Shown here piece by piece: positions 18,501-20,772 of a stretch of DNA of 20,772 nt. The position numbers and the translations under genes are program-made. Numbering within the stretch: position 1 is the first letter of the stretch; every line of letters starts with the position of its first letter. Origin of the DNA: Saccoglossus kowalevskii (lineage: Eukaryota; Hemichordata; Enteropneusta; Harrimaniidae); the NCBI RefSeq assembly GCF_000003605.2, contig NW_003124416.1, positions 22,832-43,603 of the forward strand, given 5' to 3'. The notes under the pieces were generated by a model, which saw only the letters and a program-made list of their open reading frames with translations, was not told the DNA's origin and searched no databases.

Positions 18501-19372
18501 TCAATAATTCATCTGAACATTGCTGACACTATATATACATGTAGGTAGGCGTGATTGATACATATATTTATATTACAGGTATTGCTGATAAATAATTAAC
18601 TTGTTGTTTTATTCAATGTCATAGTTCAAAATGCGTGCCGTCCTGTTGAGGTATTACGCCAAATTGTAAGATGGTTTTCATGCATGGTTGTCCATGGGTG
18701 GCCAATCTTCTCTATTTTTAACCATGTGCTTATACAAAGCTTCGTAGGAAATTTTCATAAGCTACAAATCTAAAATACTGAGGACAAACACGATAGAAGG
18801 GCAAGAATTAATTTACACAATACCAAGGTTTTCAGGCGCTATTTTTTGGGTTTGAGTTCATTCAATGCATTATTTTGAAACCACGAAAAACTGTGTACGC
18901 CATCTCACAAATGTGTCGGGCGAGTGAATCGTGGACCAGGGAGTTTTGTGCATGTATAATTGACGACAATTTTATATTTTCGCGTTCCTTAGCGTACTCT
19001 GCCATCTAAGAATAGACTACTCGGTAATGTGGTATTCCAAATCGGTCTTGGTACCGTCGAGCTACTTACTGTTCGGAACACAGCATCTTCTACGTACATC
19101 ACCATTACATAAACGACTTTCGTAATGACCTTCACATTGCAGAGAGTCGTTTTGACAAGTACCTTGCTCCCTTCTACATGCCCAATCGCCTGCAATGTGT
19201 ATTACAGAGAGTATATGAAATGTGTTTCGATGTCCCCGGGGAAGGAATTGTGTTTTCACGTTGGCAGAATCAACCCACAACAAAAATATGCGCATCACCA
19301 AAGAAGAATGAAGCCTAACTTACCATACACCGTCACGATGAGGCAAACTACCAATACTGTGTACTTTAACAT
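15370..19372 (-). CDS. PGRP: Secreted peptidoglycan recognition protein with N-terminal six-cysteine domain, 5 exons, 229 aa
   Basis: Coding exons on the minus strand are 19372-19324, 19189-19070, 18050-17841, 17623-17475 and 15531-15370. Phases are 1,1,1,0 and all introns are GT-AG. Residues 1-17 form a signal peptide (MLKYTVLVVCLIVTVYG). Residues 18-56 form a domain with cysteines at 21, 28, 35, 44, 52 and 53, containing QGTCQ and ending in CCVPN. The rest is a PGRP domain of the N-acetylmuramoyl-L-alanine amidase (T7-lysozyme-like) family. Its Zn ligands and catalytic residues are present: His98 (FIHHTAG), Tyr133 (IGYSFLIG), His207 (YGHRD) and Cys215 (TECPG). This predicts an active Zn amidase that cleaves the lactyl-amide bond of peptidoglycan. 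Cys105 and Cys111 form the conserved short PGRP disulfide. The protein is probably extracellular and acts in innate immunity. The six-cysteine part resembles domains linked to invertebrate lysozymes and defensin-like PGRPs, but that assignment is from memory. Confidence 0.95.
15624..15772. mobile_element. MITE-like element with 15-bp terminal inverted repeats, in PGRP intron 4
   Basis: GGAGGATCGTCACCT at 15624-15638 is the exact reverse complement of 15758-15772, and similarity continues imperfectly inwards (GTGCATGCG against ACGCACGCACG). The 149-bp element has no coding capacity. No clear target-site duplication was seen. Confidence 0.65.
17235..17440. repeat. Degenerate minisatellite, unit about 39-48 bp, in PGRP intron 4
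   Basis: The block AGGTGAACTGA followed by GACAACTGTTGACCA and AATC-AGTCTCTTA recurs with changes at 17235, 17281, 17329, 17368 and about 17411. It gives about five copies, ending just before PGRP exon 4. Confidence 0.65.
17475..17623 (-). CDS. PGRP: PGRP coding exon 4 (catalytic tyrosine)
   Basis: The exon encodes WKDIGYSFLIGQDGNAYEGR, GWGVVGAHTYGFNSRSHGIA and FMGNFNSRK. These are the most conserved parts of the PGRP fold and include Tyr133. The acceptor is TTTTACAG and the donor AAG followed by GTGAGT. Phase is 1 in and 0 out. Confidence 0.95.
17841..18050 (-). CDS. PGRP: PGRP coding exon 3 (first half of amidase domain)
   Basis: The exon encodes residues 58-126. It includes VRLITRQQWRARSP, the typical PGRP entry strand, and FIHHTAGRTCYSIATC with the first Zn-ligand histidine and the conserved disulfide pair. 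It ends in AVQNYHMNIK. The donor is G followed by GTTTGT, weaker than the others in this gene. Confidence 0.93.
18051..19069 (-). other. PGRP intron 2 (1.0 kb)
   Basis: It contains a low-complexity A/T-rich section at about 18200-18340. A pair of inverted 11-mers follows, AATAGGATCTT at about 18347 and AAGATCCTATT at about 18488, roughly 150 bp apart. No gene was recognised. Confidence 0.7.
19070..19189 (-). CDS. PGRP: PGRP coding exon 2 (six-cysteine domain)
   Basis: This 120-nt exon, phase 1 at both ends, encodes one complete small domain. The cysteine spacing is C-6-C-6-C-8-C-7-CC. Because it is symmetrical in phase, it can be inserted or skipped without changing the frame, which fits exon shuffling. 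Acceptor ATTGCAG and donor ACA followed by GTAAGT are both strong. Confidence 0.9.
19324..19372 (-). CDS. PGRP: PGRP coding exon 1 (signal peptide)
   Basis: The exon encodes 16 codons plus one base. The product is a Lys-positive n-region, a hydrophobic core (VLVVCLIVTV) and a likely cleavage after Gly17. The donor is G followed by GTAAGT, in phase with exon 2. Confidence 0.88.
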
Positions 19373-19421
19373 GTTGTATGTAGGGAGACCAACAGCAAAT
19401 AACAAATGGTACTGTTACACT

Positions 19422-19436
19422 GAATATTAAATATTC
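19422..19436 (-). promoter_or_regulatory. Palindromic AT element, possible TATA region of PGRP
   Basis: GAATATT-A-AATATTC is a perfect 15-base palindrome about 50 bases upstream of the PGRP ATG and contains a TATTTAAT core on the minus strand. Its position suits a core promoter, but no initiator or NF-kB consensus nearby is convincing. Confidence 0.25.
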
Positions 19437-20450
19437 ACACGTAGGTGTACATCACATGGCAATCTCCAATCTCAATATACGTATATGTGAGATCCAACAT
19501 GTGATCATGTGACATTTCAACGTAGTCCTCAATAAGGCTCTGTCTAGGTGCTAGATTTCTACCTTCAAATGGAATTAATATATTTAAACTGAATGTGCAC
19601 CCAACTAATGTAGTCTCGCAGCTCGAGAGACAGTGTAATTACATGTTGAGTTTGTCCCACAATGATGTAATGCATGTCTACCGAGGAAAAAAACAATTCA
19701 TTTAAAATGATTTTAGTACAAATCCGCTAAATCATTTGTATTATCCCAGATTTCAAAATGTATGATTTATTCCAATCTTTTTATGAGGGTTATAATCACG
19801 ATATTTTCAATTGACGGGAATCTGAGTATTTTAACCCAAAGTACATGTAGTAGGCGCCAATATAATAATATAGTGATATAGGTTTAGTTGGTAATATGAC
19901 ACGTGTATGCACAGTATGGACTTGGTCAGCATGTGAATCGCAGTTACTCCAGATCGGATCAACTGTGGGTCGATTGGAGTTCACCCCCAAAAGCTCACGT
20001 GGCAGGCCCGCGGAGTTGTGTATACACTGTTATAATGCATCAAATGTTTCCGGTTTGCAGCCAGGCGTCTTATATCAAATGTCTTATGTCAAACTTAACA
20101 CTTGTACATATCACTTCATATATGTATGTTTAAAAATGATATATAGCTATTTGTAGATATTTGACACACAAATAAATCCTATTGTTGAAAATTATTCATA
20201 ATCATAAACCATTTTTAATTAGACATTTAATTTTAAACTTACCGGGATGTATTATTCAACAAATGCAAGTTCAATAATATTCAGTTGAATTTAAATGCAG
20301 AAAAATTAAACATGGCCACGTGGTCTTAGTATGTCTACAATGTATTTTACGATGCGACTTACAACATTTATTTTAGTCTAGCATGCATCTTTATATTATA
20401 TGCTAAGCTAAAAATGAACCATAATTTTACATTCGGTGCCCAAAATAACA

Positions 20451-20477
20451 AACGAGCCTTACACAACCAGGCTCGTT
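20451..20477. repeat. Perfect 9-bp stem hairpin
   Basis: AACGAGCCT (20451-20459) pairs with AGGCTCGTT (20469-20477) across a 9-base loop. No T-run or known RNA motif accompanies it. Confidence 0.7.
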
Positions 20478-20737
20478 GTATTGACGCTATTGCGCATGTG
20501 TAGAACTCAGATGGTAATGGTGAGAAAGCCAATAAAGTAGGTCCAGATTCATCTACTCGGATGGCACACCCATGGGCATATAGTGTCACATAATTTGGGA
20601 AATTAATTACAGACACTCGCGTGAAATGAACGGCAGTTTAATCCAGTACACATTCTAGTTAAGTAGACAGCCCAAATCTGGTAAGTAATGACTAATGCAT
20701 AATTGTTTGTATCAAAGGGCGGTGGTCGTCGCGCCAC

Positions 20738-20747
20738 GCATGCGCGA
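20738..20747. promoter_or_regulatory. NRF1-like CGCATGCGCG motif in a CpG-rich edge
   Basis: The palindromic core GCATGCGC resembles the NRF1 consensus. It lies in a locally CpG-dense patch at 20719-20760, unusual for this window. A weaker TGCGCATGTG lies at 20491-20500. It may mark the promoter of a gene beyond the window. Confidence 0.3.
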
Positions 20748-20772
20748 GATATCGGACTCGTATGAACAAAGA

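Larger units (their letters stand above)
19437..20772. other. Sequence upstream of PGRP
   Basis: No supported gene is present. Overlapping frames at 19896-20156 and 20368-20616 lack family features. The notable items are the hairpin and the CpG-rich edge listed separately. Confidence 0.55.

Noticed and set aside
19125-19430. Plus-strand ORF of 101 codons over PGRP exons 1-2
   Set aside because: It is antisense to the signal-peptide and six-cysteine exons and has no family features.

Overview
The window is a piece of an animal nuclear genome. It is AT-rich, its two confident genes are split by GT-AG introns, and it carries decayed transposable elements. The gene content is a vertebrate-type flavin-containing monooxygenase (FMO) with a hydrophobic C-terminal tail, and a secreted peptidoglycan recognition protein (PGRP) fused to a six-cysteine domain. 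Together with relics of a tyrosine-recombinase (DIRS/Ngaro-type) retrotransposon, this suggests a marine invertebrate. A hemichordate or another invertebrate deuterostome is my best guess, and a lophotrochozoan cannot be excluded. This assignment is inference only.

Layout: 1-3640 is gene-poor, repeat-rich sequence. It holds one minus-strand coding-like ORF at 648-884 and a possible retroelement relic at about 1200-2600. Positions 3770-10957 (minus strand) hold a complete seven-exon FMO gene whose joined exons encode 528 residues. All six introns are GT-AG and all junction phases agree. Its 3.3-kb fifth intron contains a rearranged reverse-transcriptase relic on the plus strand. From 10958 to 15369 there is a 4.4-kb intergenic region. 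It contains a candidate promoter for FMO, a ZNF143-like motif, a fold-back repeat, two phase-compatible minus-strand segments that resemble the activation region of a trypsin-like protease, and a plus-strand ORF for a possible 70-residue secreted cysteine-rich peptide. Positions 15370-19372 (minus strand) hold a complete five-exon PGRP gene of 229 residues. Its fourth intron carries a MITE-like element and a degenerate minisatellite. From 19373 to the end is upstream sequence with a strong hairpin and a CpG-containing, NRF1-like motif at the very edge.

The two confident genes lie head to tail on the same strand and have unrelated jobs: oxidation of soft nucleophiles by FMO, and binding and probable cleavage of bacterial peptidoglycan by PGRP. 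Nothing suggests they are co-regulated. The points most worth checking are the altered NADPH-binding glycine motif in the FMO, the six-cysteine plus amidase architecture of the PGRP, the two differently deleted reverse-transcriptase copies in the FMO intron, and the possible small secreted peptide between the genes.
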